A DNA stretch of 64,000 nt from Flavobacterium sp. LC2016-23 (GTDB taxonomy: Bacteria > Bacteroidota > Bacteroidia > Flavobacteriales > Flavobacteriaceae), in the NCBI RefSeq assembly GCF_009674775.1, contig NZ_WKKE01000006.1, forward strand, positions 150,596-214,595, written 5' to 3'. Positions 1-7,684 of this stretch are shown one piece after another. A program made the translations under genes and the position numbers. The notes beneath the pieces are model-generated. The model did not search any database and had not been told where the DNA came from. It saw nothing but the letters and a program-made list of their open reading frames with translations. Numbering within the stretch: the stretch's first letter is position 1; each line of letters begins with the position of its first letter.

Positions 1-1605
1 GGTAATACTGCCTATGGTGTTCGGATGGCTGAGTATGGCTCCGAAAGAAGTCCGCAGGGATTCCCAGATATTCAGGTTCGATCCAATGACTACCAGCCAC
101 ATATAACTGATAATGATAATAAAAGGCTTTTTGAGGGTTTCTGATAAATTTTCGTGATCAAAAATCTTTTCAATGCCGCGTTTTACCCTTGTCGTGTAGA
201 TTTGCAGAATGATTACTTCCAGAATTATTTTTAAAAGCACACTCAGTGCAATAATCTGTGTAAGCGAAATAAAAGCGGTCAGGCTTAACATGTTAGAAAG
301 GGAAACCCTTCCGAAAATGTTGTACAAAATAGATAATCCGTTAAAAAGAATAAAAATAATACTGGCCCATTTAAAGAAGCCTTTAATGTATAATTCTTCT
401 TTTACACTTTTGATTTGTACCAGCCCATAACGGATTCCGAGGGCATTAATAACAATAAAGCAACAACGTTGCAATAATCCGACGCTAATGAATAAGTCCA
501 GGAAACAAAGGGCTAAGAACAGTCCCAAAAGGAACGTCCAGTTTCTCATGGCGTTTGCCGGCCATTTATTTTTAAAAAGTATCGTAAGGATTCCAAGTAA
601 GATCAGTTCCAGTATTTCAATAAACAGGGCCGGTGCATACAGGTTGCTGACCACGGCAATATTAAGCCCGATAATGGCTACGGGAATGATAACACCTTTG
701 TTCAGGTATTTAAAATTAAAAAGTGCCAGACTGTCGGCATGTCCGTTACTTTTCAGGTATTTCAGATTGCGATAAATATACCAGCCCAGCAATCCCATCA
801 GAAAAGCCAGCGCAATCAGTCCTCCGGCACGATAGCTCAGGTAGTACGCCGCAACACTCTCTTCGATTAGTACTTTTGCCTTAATGGTTTGGGCAACCTG
901 TTTGTTTGTGATTGAATCGGTAATATTCCAGATAAAAGGATATTCCTTTTTCAGCATACTGATTCCAGACTTTTCAAGATTATTTTCTACGGTAATAAGC
1001 GCGTTAGAGACCGCAATTTTTCTTTCTACGGTCAATCTTTTATTTTTATTTAAAACCCCCTGATTTTTAGTCATCAGACTGTCGGTGTTCTTGTATTTTT
1101 TTCGAAGATTGGCAAATTCGTTTTTAAACTGCTTGCGGCGAATGGTATCTTTTATAAGACCTACGAGGGTTTTATCTTTACGCAATTCGATAAAACGGTC
1201 TTTGATTTTTTCCAGGTTTTTATTGCGTAAGTTGATCGCGTCATTCTGCTCGTCCAGTTCCTGTTGAATTTCTTTTAGGACCACGCGGTACATTTGCTGG
1301 TTCCGAACATTCGGATTGGCTCCTTTCAGACTGGCTAAAATTAAATCGAGCTTGCTTTGGGTTCTTCTGATTTCGCCAAACAGATGATGGCTTGCCCCGT
1401 CAAAATCGGCATCGTTATAGGCAGTTTCCATTACGGCACTGGCTTTTTCAATCGCCATCAGGTAATCACTGTCGGTTGTTGTTTCTTCAAATAATTTAGA
1501 ACGGCTTTCTGTTTTTTTAGCAGTGGTTTGCGAGTAGGTGAGCGGTGCAAAAAAAAGGAATGCCAGTACCGCTGATAAACCAATAAAACTTCTCTTTTGA
1601 ATCAT
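1..1605 (-). CDS. Mechanosensitive ion channel-like membrane protein, C-terminus cut off by window edge
   Basis: An open frame runs from an ATG at 1605 to the window edge without a stop, giving 535 residues. It begins with a signal peptide (hydrophobic stretch ending near TYSQ) and continues with a charged, helical periplasmic region of about 200 residues. From about residue 255 it has a series of strongly hydrophobic segments. The last residues read NIWESLRTSFGAILSHP, just where an MscS-type pore module would be expected. This layout matches large Bacteroidota MscS-family proteins, which would gate osmotic efflux in the inner membrane. The pore and the MscS beta domain lie outside the window, so the family call is inference. 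It could be another polytopic protein. Confidence 0.55.
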   Translation of the reverse strand, partial: MIQKRSFIGLSAVLAFLFFAPLTYSQTTAKKTESRSKLFEETTTDSDYLMAIEKASAVMETAYNDADFDGASHHLFGEIRRTQSKLDLILASLKGANPNVRNQQMYRVVLKEIQQELDEQNDAINLRNKNLEKIKDRFIELRKDKTLVGLIKDTIRRKQFKNEFANLRKKYKNTDSLMTKNQGVLNKNKRLTVERKIAVSNALITVENNLEKSGISMLKKEYPFIWNITDSITNKQVAQTIKAKVLIEESVAAYYLSYRAGGLIALAFLMGLLGWYIYRNLKYLKSNGHADSLALFNFKYLNKGVIIPVAIIGLNIAVVSNLYAPALFIEILELILLGILTILFKNKWPANAMRNWTFLLGLFLALCFLDLFISVGLLQRCCFIVINALGIRYGLVQIKSVKEELYIKGFFKWASIIFILFNGLSILYNIFGRVSLSNMLSLTAFISLTQIIALSVLLKIILEVIILQIYTTRVKRGIEKIFDHENLSETLKKPFIIIISYMWLVVIGSNLNIWESLRTSFGAILSHPNTIGSIT

Positions 1606-2595
1606 AATTGAATGTATGAATTAGGGTGCCCAAATTTAATTTTTTTTAACGGACTTTCGTTAAAAATCGGGAAGTTTTAAGCGGACGCTGATTTGAAGTT
1701 TTTAAAGCAGGGAAGCTCAATTATTTAGAAATTAAATTTGCTTTTTGAGGGACTTAAAATTGTGCTTTTTTGTTCAAATATCAATTTGTAGGAATTGGCA
1801 TAAGTGTAATGTAAACCAGATGATTGTGTTTTGTTATCTGAATGAATAATTCACTATCAGGCCTGAAAAAAAATAGCACCGCTATCGATTGTTTTTTTAT
1901 GATCTCAGGAATTCAATCAGCGTATAACACGCTATTTTTTACGATTGATTTTCACCTTCCGTTGGTTAAATACGGCTGCTGAAGGTAAGCTTACGGGTAT
2001 TTCGGGCGGCGAATTTGCAAAAAGACTGTTATACGCTCTTTTATTTGGAATTTCCACCATAGAACAGATATTAAAATGTGCAGCAGCGGTGCTTTTATTG
2101 TCAGAGCTGCAACAAAATTAAAATGATAGCGCAGGCTGCTTTTTTAGGCTAATATTAGTTTATCTTGTTAATTATAAATTATTGATTATCATTTATTTTA
2201 CGGTTTTAATTTAAAGTTATTGTTTGCTTTAAAAAAAAAGAAAATAAGTACTATTTTGTTTTTTTTTTTCGAAGCTGTTTTATGACTTTTTCGGCCCGTT
2301 TACTGTTAGCATCAAGAGTATAATTTTTTGCAAGGCCAGCTCTGTATTGAAGGCTATTTAAAAAGACGGACTTTTTACAAAATTTTGTTGTTTTTTTTGC
2401 TCCTTTAGCTTCCAAAACGGAAAGCCGATTTACTTCCAATTCGTTTTAAAAAGCTCTCTTTTGATTAGAAGTCTACTGCGAATTTTAAGACAATTAAATG
2501 GTTGCAAAAAAAAAACGGAGCTGTCCATAAAAAGAATATTTTTGCTTTTCCGGTACCTTTCTAAAATTTAAAAATTATCCATTTCCCAAAACCGA
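1606..2595. other. Long intergenic region, mostly non-coding
   Basis: Almost 1 kb of AT-rich DNA lies between the channel-like gene and the Crp/Fnr gene. The only structure I see is the nested inverted repeat at 1863-2101. A minus-strand frame at 2251-2439 (62 codons, lysine-rich) can only start at TTG and is not convincing. The element TACCTTTC near 2555 resembles a Bacteroidota -7 box for the downstream gene but has no matching -33 TTG. Confidence 0.6.
1863..2101. repeat. Nested imperfect inverted repeat of about 240 bp
   Basis: Three pairs of arms nest around one centre: AGCACCGCT (1875-1883) with AGCGGTGCT (2085-2093), AGCGTATAAC (1919-1928) with GTTATACGCT (2028-2037), and ACCTTC (1954-1959) with GAAGGT (1981-1986). 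The outermost sequence is also partly symmetric (CTGA plus A-rich on the left, T-rich plus TCAG on the right). A stop-free frame without ATG crosses the right half and ends in TAA at 2119-2121. It could be a MITE-like element, a decayed gene or a structured RNA; nothing here decides which. Confidence 0.5.
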
Positions 2596-3159
2596 ATGCA
2601 TCAAAAACTAAGAGAACATATTGAGAAAATAATAACACTGACGGATGATGAATTTTCATTGGTACTTTCTCATTTTCATTTCCGAAGTTTTAAGAAGAAA
2701 GAATTTCTGATTGCCAAAGGCGACAGCAACGTAGAGTGCTATTACATCGTTTCAGGCCTTTTAAAGCTCGTTTACGGCGATGATAACGGAAATGAACACA
2801 TTGTGTCCTTTTCGATGGAAGATTGGTGGGAAAGCGACTTTATAGCGTTTTTTACAAATTCGAAAGCCACGATGTCTCTTCAGTGTATTGAAGACACCGA
2901 TGTTTTCTGTATTTCAATTGAAAATTATCAGAAGTTATGTACCGCATTGCAGAAGATGGAACATTTTCTTCTTAAAAAATCCAATGCAGGGCATATTGCC
3001 TCCCAAAGAAGAATATTATCTTTTTTAACTTCCAGCGCAAAAGACCGCTACGATTTGCTGCTGAAACAGCATCCTTCCTTATTTCAGCGGGTCAACAAAA
3101 CCATGCTGGCTTCCTACCTCGGTGTTTCCCGCGAAACCTTAAGCCGGCTTTCGTCTTAA
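2596..3159 (+). CDS. Crp/Fnr family transcriptional regulator
   Basis: The 187-residue protein has the cyclic-nucleotide-binding-like beta-roll in its first two thirds (FLIAKGDSNVECYYIVSGLL, then GNEHIVSFSMEDWWESDFIAF). A short C-terminal helix-turn-helix reads NKTMLASYLGVSRETLSRL. The length is typical for Bacteroidota Crp/Fnr proteins of about 190 residues. The cysteine cluster of Fnr is absent, so the ligand is unknown. It is followed after 92 bases by the exported RidA-like gene on the same strand, and a Crp-type palindrome lies in that gap. It probably controls itself, the RidA-like gene, or both; that is inference. Confidence 0.85.
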   Translation: MHQKLREHIEKIITLTDDEFSLVLSHFHFRSFKKKEFLIAKGDSNVECYYIVSGLLKLVYGDDNGNEHIVSFSMEDWWESDFIAFFTNSKATMSLQCIEDTDVFCISIENYQKLCTALQKMEHFLLKKSNAGHIASQRRILSFLTSSAKDRYDLLLKQHPSLFQRVNKTMLASYLGVSRETLSRLSS

Positions 3160-3181
3160 TTTTCCTTTCCCGTTAGAAATT

Positions 3182-3197
3182 TGTGATGTTTGTCACG
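3182..3197. promoter_or_regulatory. Crp-type operator candidate
   Basis: TGTGA, six bases, then TCACG. This differs at one position from the classical CRP layout TGTGA-N6-TCACA. It lies 23 bases after the Crp/Fnr stop codon and 55 bases before the RidA-like start codon, the right place for control of the latter. The assignment rests on pattern only. Confidence 0.5.
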
Positions 3198-3251
3198 CGT
3201 TAGAATGCTTCAGTCGATTCAATTTTGCAGGTATAATTTAAAACTGTAAAA

Positions 3252-3719
3252 ATGAAAAATGTAGTAAAGATTCTGGCAATAGCATTGGTAAGTGCTTTGC
3301 CTGTAATAGCCCAAACCAAAACCAACAAACTGGAAAAGAAGGTAATTAACCCCTGGGAATGGCAGGACAAACGAAGTTATGTACAGGCTGTAGAAGTTAA
3401 AAATCCGGCAGGAACGTTGTATGTTTCCGGGCAAACGGCAATTAATGCTGCGGGCATATCCAGTGATGCCGACATGAAATCACAATTGATTCAGACTTTG
3501 GGAAATCTTGAAAAAGTGATAAAGGAAGCGGGTTATGACTGTAAAAACATAGTGCGGCTAAATGTCTATACCACTTCAGAAGCAGAACTTTTTGCCTGTT
3601 TCGATATTTTTCAGGACTGGATCGCCAGACACGGGATCCGACAAACGAGTACTTTACTGGAAGTGAAGTCGCTTTTCGAAACCTTAAAAGTTGAAGTAGA
3701 GGCAACGGTCGTGAAGTGA
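3252..3719 (+). CDS. Exported RidA (YjgF/UK114) family protein
   Basis: The 155-residue protein begins with a signal peptide (MKNVVKILAIALVSALPVIAQ), followed by a complete Rid domain. Visible family features are YVSGQTAIN (residues 58-65), the substrate-carboxylate arginine in GIRQTSTLLEV (R130) and the closing VEVEATVV (E150). Cytosolic RidA hydrolyses reactive enamine/imine intermediates made by PLP enzymes. An exported member must have another substrate or partner, which the sequence does not show. The gene follows a Crp/Fnr regulator and carries a Crp-like site upstream. The signal peptide lengthens it compared with the usual 125-130 residues. Confidence 0.8.
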   Translation: MKNVVKILAIALVSALPVIAQTKTNKLEKKVINPWEWQDKRSYVQAVEVKNPAGTLYVSGQTAINAAGISSDADMKSQLIQTLGNLEKVIKEAGYDCKNIVRLNVYTTSEAELFACFDIFQDWIARHGIRQTSTLLEVKSLFETLKVEVEATVVK

Positions 3720-3944
3720 GGTAACTAAAAATTATAATTTAAAATGAATTACAAAGTCTTCTGGTAAATCGCAGTCAGTGGACCGTGTACTATTTACCTG
3801 ACAAAATGGCGCAAAAGGAATATAAACTCTAAAATTCGCGGACGAAGTTTACGTATAGGAGTGACGGAGCGGTGACGGAGAAATGACCTAAAAAAAGACC
3901 ATGTCAAAAATGCAGTATTAGGGCGTCCGGTTCTTCAAAAAAAT
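3720..3944. other. Intergenic, no convincing gene
   Basis: A short frame MNYKVFW followed by TAA opens at 3744, and the same frame stays open for about 35 codons after this stop. It could be a decayed gene but has no recognisable content. Confidence 0.3.
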
Positions 3945-3988
3945 AAAAACAGCGTTTAGAAACAAGTATTCTAAACGCTGTTTTTTTT
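3945..3988. terminator. Bidirectional hairpin terminator overlapping the AAA ATPase stop
   Basis: A perfect 17-bp stem (3945-3961 with 3969-3985) with a 7-base loop has A-rich and T-rich flanks, so it can end transcription from both convergent genes. Its right arm contains the last codons and the TAG stop (3971-3973) of the minus-strand ATPase. Confidence 0.85.
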
Positions 3989-4693
3989 ATGGGAAAGTTC
4001 CAATTCAGCAATGATTTGTTTTTTCATGAGGGTATGAGTGTAATCTTTGGCTTCGGCATACGAAATGTTATAATTTCGGGGAATGTCCTGCAGGTGAGAA
4101 GGAAAACGTTCCAGTACGTTGTCGTAATACAGATCAAGCTGCTCTTCGTCGGGCATTTCGAATTTCAGACGGATCTGAAATCTTCTCAATAAAGCGGTAT
4201 CGATACTGTGGTAATGATTGGTAGCACAAATCAGTAAACTGTCAGACGGAAAATAATCAATCAGCTGGATAATGGTGTTGACAAGGCGTCTCATTTCGCC
4301 CACATCTTTATCTTCGCTGTCTCGGCTTTTTCCAATCTGGTCAAATTCATCCAGAAATAAAACAGCTTTTTCACGGATTGCTTTGTCAAACAGGGCTTTT
4401 ACATTTCGGGAGGTTTCACCAATTCGGGCATTAATTAATGTGCTCAGGTTAATAATGACGATATTTTTGTTTAAAGCAGTGGCAATCGCTTTGGCGGTGG
4501 TTGTTTTTCCGCATCCCGAATGACCGTAGAGCAATATCTTATGGTCTGCTTTGAGATCGTATTTTTTTAATTCCTCCAGATACTGATGCTCTTTGATGGT
4601 CTGCGCCAGTGCGGTTTTGTTTTCAGCACTAAAAAATAAATCATTCAGCGCAATTTTTTCAGTATCGTTTACGGTAAGTTCGAACAGATTCAT
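3971..4693 (-). CDS. AAA family ATPase, single domain
   Basis: The 240-residue protein is essentially one AAA module. Walker A is GHSGCGKTT (57-65), Walker B is VLFLDEFDQ (111-119), sensor 1 is ICATN (N159) and an arginine pair follows at 170-171 (LLRRFQ). It resembles FtsH/proteasome-type AAA modules but lacks a protease or membrane domain. It is a monocistronic gene between convergent and divergent neighbours. Such small AAA proteins often act as remodelling factors or in accessory modules; no substrate can be inferred. The stop codon lies inside the terminator stem. Confidence 0.8.
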   Translation of the reverse strand: MNLFELTVNDTEKIALNDLFFSAENKTALAQTIKEHQYLEELKKYDLKADHKILLYGHSGCGKTTTAKAIATALNKNIVIINLSTLINARIGETSRNVKALFDKAIREKAVLFLDEFDQIGKSRDSEDKDVGEMRRLVNTIIQLIDYFPSDSLLICATNHYHSIDTALLRRFQIRLKFEMPDEEQLDLYYDNVLERFPSHLQDIPRNYNISYAEAKDYTHTLMKKQIIAELELSHKKNSV

Positions 4694-4855
4694 CAGGAGT
4701 TTTTATTTTTCGCAAAATTAAAGCTTATTCCGGAATATCTTCACTTAAATTTTAAGAGGCAGTAATTCACGCTGGCAGTTCCTTTATTTTGTTAAAATTG
4801 GATCTAATAGTATAAAATGCAGGATTTGATTGTTAAAAATATTTGAGTATTAGTT

Positions 4856-4863
4856 TATATTTG
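4856..4863 (+). promoter_or_regulatory. Bacteroidota -7 element before the thioredoxin pair
   Basis: TATATTTG fits the TAnnTTTG consensus. No TTG lies exactly 19 bases upstream (nearest at 23 bases). The element is 45 bases before the start codon at 4909. Confidence 0.4.
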
Positions 4864-4908
4864 TAGGAAGTAATCCTGATATTCAAACAGTTATTACGCC
4901 ATTATACC

Positions 4909-5385
4909 ATGAAAATAAGAGCCTTTATAATTTGTATTTTTTTTCTTTGCTGCCCGGTAATGTGTTACAGTCAGAAGGTAAAGCTGCTTAGTGTTGATCA
5001 GCTGCAGGAAAGAATAAAAAACGGAAAAGACAGCACGTATGTGGTCAATTTCTGGGCGACCTGGTGTGCGCCGTGTATTAAAGAATTGCCCCATTTTGAA
5101 AAACTGCGTCAGGAATATCGATCAGGGAAACTGGCAGTGTTGTTGGTGAGTGTTGATTTTAAATCGAAACTGAATACAGCGGTGGTGCCCTTTGTAAAAA
5201 GAAAGAAGCTAACCAGTCCCGTTTTTCTTTTGAACGAAAGCAATCCGCAGGAATATATCGACAGGATCGATCCGTCCTGGTCGGGCAGTATTCCGGCAAC
5301 CCTTTTCATTAAAAACGACAATAGAAAATTTATTGAAACCGAACTTACCTATGAGCAATTATTAACCGAATATAAAAAATTATAG
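4909..5385 (+). CDS. Exported TlpA-like thioredoxin-fold protein
   Basis: The 158-residue protein has a signal peptide ending near CYSQ, then a thioredoxin fold with the active-site motif WATWCAPC (C53, C56) and the cis-proline loop GSIPATLF. TlpA/ResA-type proteins work in the periplasm as thiol reductants or oxidants. The next gene begins 3 bases after the stop and encodes a second exported redoxin, so the two are surely co-transcribed and probably act in one thiol relay. An -7 box lies upstream. The exact redox direction cannot be told from sequence. Confidence 0.85.
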   Translation: MKIRAFIICIFFLCCPVMCYSQKVKLLSVDQLQERIKNGKDSTYVVNFWATWCAPCIKELPHFEKLRQEYRSGKLAVLLVSVDFKSKLNTAVVPFVKRKKLTSPVFLLNESNPQEYIDRIDPSWSGSIPATLFIKNDNRKFIETELTYEQLLTEYKKL

Positions 5386-5388
5386 ATC

Positions 5389-5997
5389 ATGAAAAAGTAC
5401 ATCACTATTATGCTGATTTTCACAGCGATTTTAGCTCAGGCACAAGGCAAAACGCTAAAAGCAGGGGAAGCGGCACCGGATTTTAAACTAAAAAATGTCG
5501 ATAATAAAGACATTTCTTTCGAAAGTTATCCAAAAGCAAAAGGGTTTATTGTGGTATTTACGTGTAATACCTGTCCGTATGCCAAAGCCTATCAGCAAAG
5601 AATAATTGATCTGGATCAAAAGTTCAGACCGGAAGGTTATCCTGTCATTGCCATCAATCCGAATGATCCTGAAGCTTCAAAAGCAGATACTTTTGATAAA
5701 ATGCAGGATCTGGCGAAAGAGAAAAAATATGCTTTCCCTTATTTATTTGACCAGGGGCAGGTGGTGACCGACCAATACGGCGCAAAACACACCCCGCATC
5801 TTTTTGTGGTTTCTAAAACGGCAAAAGGGACTGTCGTAGAATATACCGGAGCGATCGATAATGATCCGGAAGGAACTAAAACCGAAAAGACAAAATATGT
5901 GGAAGAGGTGATTACTTCTTTAAAAAACAATCAAAAACCTGCTATCACCGAAACTAAAGAAATTGGCTGTACGGTCAAAAGAAAGGCAAAAGCATAA
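5389..5997 (+). CDS. Exported AhpC/TSA-like redoxin with CNTC motif
   Basis: The 202-residue protein has a signal peptide (cleavage near AQAQG) and a peroxiredoxin-type fold: GEAAPDFKLKNVD, then VVFTCNTCPYA with C59 and C62, then the cis-proline segment HTPHLFVV. A third cysteine near the C-terminus (C194, in KEIGCTVKRK) could act as a resolving or handover cysteine. The CxxC arrangement differs from the single peroxidatic cysteine of true AhpC, so a thiol-disulfide role is more likely than peroxidase. It forms an operon with the upstream TlpA-like gene and ends at the hairpin at 6021. Confidence 0.8.
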   Translation: MKKYITIMLIFTAILAQAQGKTLKAGEAAPDFKLKNVDNKDISFESYPKAKGFIVVFTCNTCPYAKAYQQRIIDLDQKFRPEGYPVIAINPNDPEASKADTFDKMQDLAKEKKYAFPYLFDQGQVVTDQYGAKHTPHLFVVSKTAKGTVVEYTGAIDNDPEGTKTEKTKYVEEVITSLKNNQKPAITETKEIGCTVKRKAKA

Positions 5998-6020
5998 AAC
6001 TAAACCGATAAATGTTTTAG

Positions 6021-6052
6021 AAAACGTCTCATCATCTGAGGCGTTTTTTTTT
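6021..6052 (+). terminator. Rho-independent terminator after redoxin operon
   Basis: AACGTCTCA and TGAGGCGTT pair with one G-U and a short loop, followed by nine Ts. It lies 24 bases after the stop at 5997. Confidence 0.8.
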
Positions 6053-6105
6053 GTGATACATTTAGATCACTCTGATTAAGGCACTTCAGACCGGATTACT
6101 GAATC

Positions 6106-6351
6106 TTAAGAATTGGCATCTATGATATTCTGTACAATGACGATAAAAGTTTCCGTATTTTTAATTTCCTGTTTCATGGATAATAAAACATGGTCGGATA
6201 ATTTAAACTGTTCCATCATGTCTTTTTTCAGATATTTGATCATAGATTCCAGGCTTCTGGTATCGTTGCCTTTGTGGTTTTTTAGCTCCCGCTGTTTACT
6301 TTCCAAATAATCTAAAGTTCTTTTTAATCTCTGAACGTTTAATTTTTCCAA
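6106..6351 (-). CDS. Small helical hypothetical protein
   Basis: 81 residues, rich in Lys, Glu, Gln and Leu with heptad-like spacing (for example LKRTLDYLESKQRELKNHKG), so helical or coiled-coil. The only start that keeps the full frame is TTG at 6351, directly after a stop in frame; AGAAG lies about 10 bases upstream of it. The first internal ATG would leave 44 residues. It is divergent from the NTF2-like gene. I do not recognise a family. Coding status is uncertain because of the rare start. Confidence 0.4.
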   Translation of the reverse strand: MEKLNVQRLKRTLDYLESKQRELKNHKGNDTRSLESMIKYLKKDMMEQFKLSDHVLLSMKQEIKNTETFIVIVQNIIDANS

Positions 6352-6598
6352 CTTTTAGCTTCTTAAAATTTAATAAAAAAAGAAAACGATAATCAAGAGT
6401 GTGACAAATCCAATATGCTCCAAAAAACCTATTACCATTTGAATTTACCCCGATCAAGAGTACCGTTTTTTATACTTACGCTCAAATTGAAATTTTGGAT
6501 TTGATTTAGGTTGAAAATTTTTAAACTTTTAATTTTAGCTTCCGACGGGAAGTTTTTTAATAGCATGAAAAAACAGTTTATTTATTAAACTAGTTACA

Positions 6599-6628
6599 TT
6601 TTTTCCTGAAATAGCAGCTGTAGGTTTG
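6599..6628 (+). promoter_or_regulatory. Promoter for NTF2-like gene
   Basis: TAGGTTTG (6621-6628) is a perfect -7 box of the TAnnTTTG type. The -33 position exactly 19 bases upstream reads TTT rather than TTG. The start codon follows at 6654. Confidence 0.55.
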
Positions 6629-6653
6629 TATCAAATTAAAAATATAAACCATT

Positions 6654-7034
6654 ATGAATGCATCAGTAGAAAAAATGATTGAACAATATGTTTCCGCCTG
6701 GAATGAAAATAACCTGGAAGCGTATAAAGAAGAATTTGAAAAATGTTGGGCAGTTGATGCCGTTTACATCGATCCCTATTCAGAGGTGAATGGTCTTGAT
6801 GAATTAGCCCGTTTTGCACAAAAATCTTTTGAAATTATGCCAACGCGGAAATTCAGTATTCTGGAAAAACCGGAGTTTCACCACAGCTTTGGAAAGTATA
6901 CCTGGGAAGTGGATATTTCAGGGCGAAAAAATCACGGGTATGATTACTTTGAATTCAATAGTAATTTTGAGATTACCCGATTAATAAGTTTTTTTAAATT
7001 ACCGGAAGATTATCCGCTTGACAGGCTTCTTTAA
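6654..7034 (+). CDS. NTF2-like / SnoaL-fold protein
   Basis: 126 residues with the layout of the NTF2-like cone fold: an N-terminal helix pair (MIEQYVSAWNENNLEAYKEEF), an acidic strand VYIDPYSEVNGLDELARFAQ, and C-terminal strands YTWEVDISGRKNHGYDYFEFN. SnoaL-like proteins bind or isomerise small hydrophobic compounds, but many have no known reaction. There is no signal peptide, so it is cytoplasmic. A Crp/Fnr gene follows 67 bases downstream on the same strand and may be co-transcribed. Confidence 0.75.
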   Translation: MNASVEKMIEQYVSAWNENNLEAYKEEFEKCWAVDAVYIDPYSEVNGLDELARFAQKSFEIMPTRKFSILEKPEFHHSFGKYTWEVDISGRKNHGYDYFEFNSNFEITRLISFFKLPEDYPLDRLL

Positions 7035-7101
7035 AGCATAAAAAACAGTGATTTACTTCTTATCCTTCAAAAGAGTCCTTACATTTAGCTTTTAAATTAA
7101 A

Positions 7102-7680
7102 ATGATGCACGGACTCTTTTTTCAAAATATTGCCAGACACATTCAGCTGGATGCTGAAGAAGAAGCGCTATTGAAAGCGAAATTACATTGCAGGGCGGTT
7201 TCTAAAAATGAATCCCTTTTAAAGGCAGGTGAGCATAGCAAAATGATTTATTTTGTGACTAAAGGCTGTTTGCGCATTTACCAAAGCCATCAAAACGGGG
7301 AAGAAACCAATATTCTTTTTTGTCCCGAAAACTGGTGGGCTTCCGATGTTATGAGTTTTTCTACCGGAATTCCGGCTACGTATTCGATTGATGCACTGGA
7401 AGACGGAGAAGTAATTGGAATTGATTACAGGGATCTGGAAAAACTTTATATCCAGGTGACGAAGCTGGAACGTTTCTTCAGGATTCTGTTTCAAAACGGA
7501 TTTGCCCTGTACCAAAATCGTCTTACACTGGCGTTGTCAACCTCTGCGGATGTCCGTTATGTACTTTTTAACCAACAATATCCAATGCTGAGGAATCGGA
7601 TTTCTCAAAAGCAAATTGCTTCTTATCTGGGGATTACACCTGTTTTTCTGAGTATGATCAGAAAGCGACTGGTTTCTTAA
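7102..7680 (+). CDS. Crp/Fnr family transcriptional regulator, second copy
   Basis: The 192-residue protein has the beta-roll sensor (LLKAGEHSKMIYFVTKGCLR; CPENWWASDVMSF) and a C-terminal helix-turn-helix (SQKQIASYLGITPVFLSMIR). The tryptophan pair ENWWASD is shared with the first Crp/Fnr protein at 2596 (EDWWESD), so the two belong to one subfamily. Its stop lies 4 bases from the stop of the convergent hybrid sensor gene, leaving no room for a separate terminator. Its target is probably the NTF2-like gene upstream; this is inference from position. Confidence 0.85.
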   Translation: MMHGLFFQNIARHIQLDAEEEALLKAKLHCRAVSKNESLLKAGEHSKMIYFVTKGCLRIYQSHQNGEETNILFCPENWWASDVMSFSTGIPATYSIDALEDGEVIGIDYRDLEKLYIQVTKLERFFRILFQNGFALYQNRLTLALSTSADVRYVLFNQQYPMLRNRISQKQIASYLGITPVFLSMIRKRLVS

Positions 7681-7684
7681 AACC

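Noticed and set aside
1919..2037. Integron attC site
   Set aside because: GTATAAC...GTTATAC and the nested arms look like attC, but the spacing and outer arms do not fit, and there is no integrase or cassette.
2251..2439. 62-codon minus-strand gene
   Set aside because: The only start is TTG directly after a stop, the composition is mostly lysine, and no family was recognised.
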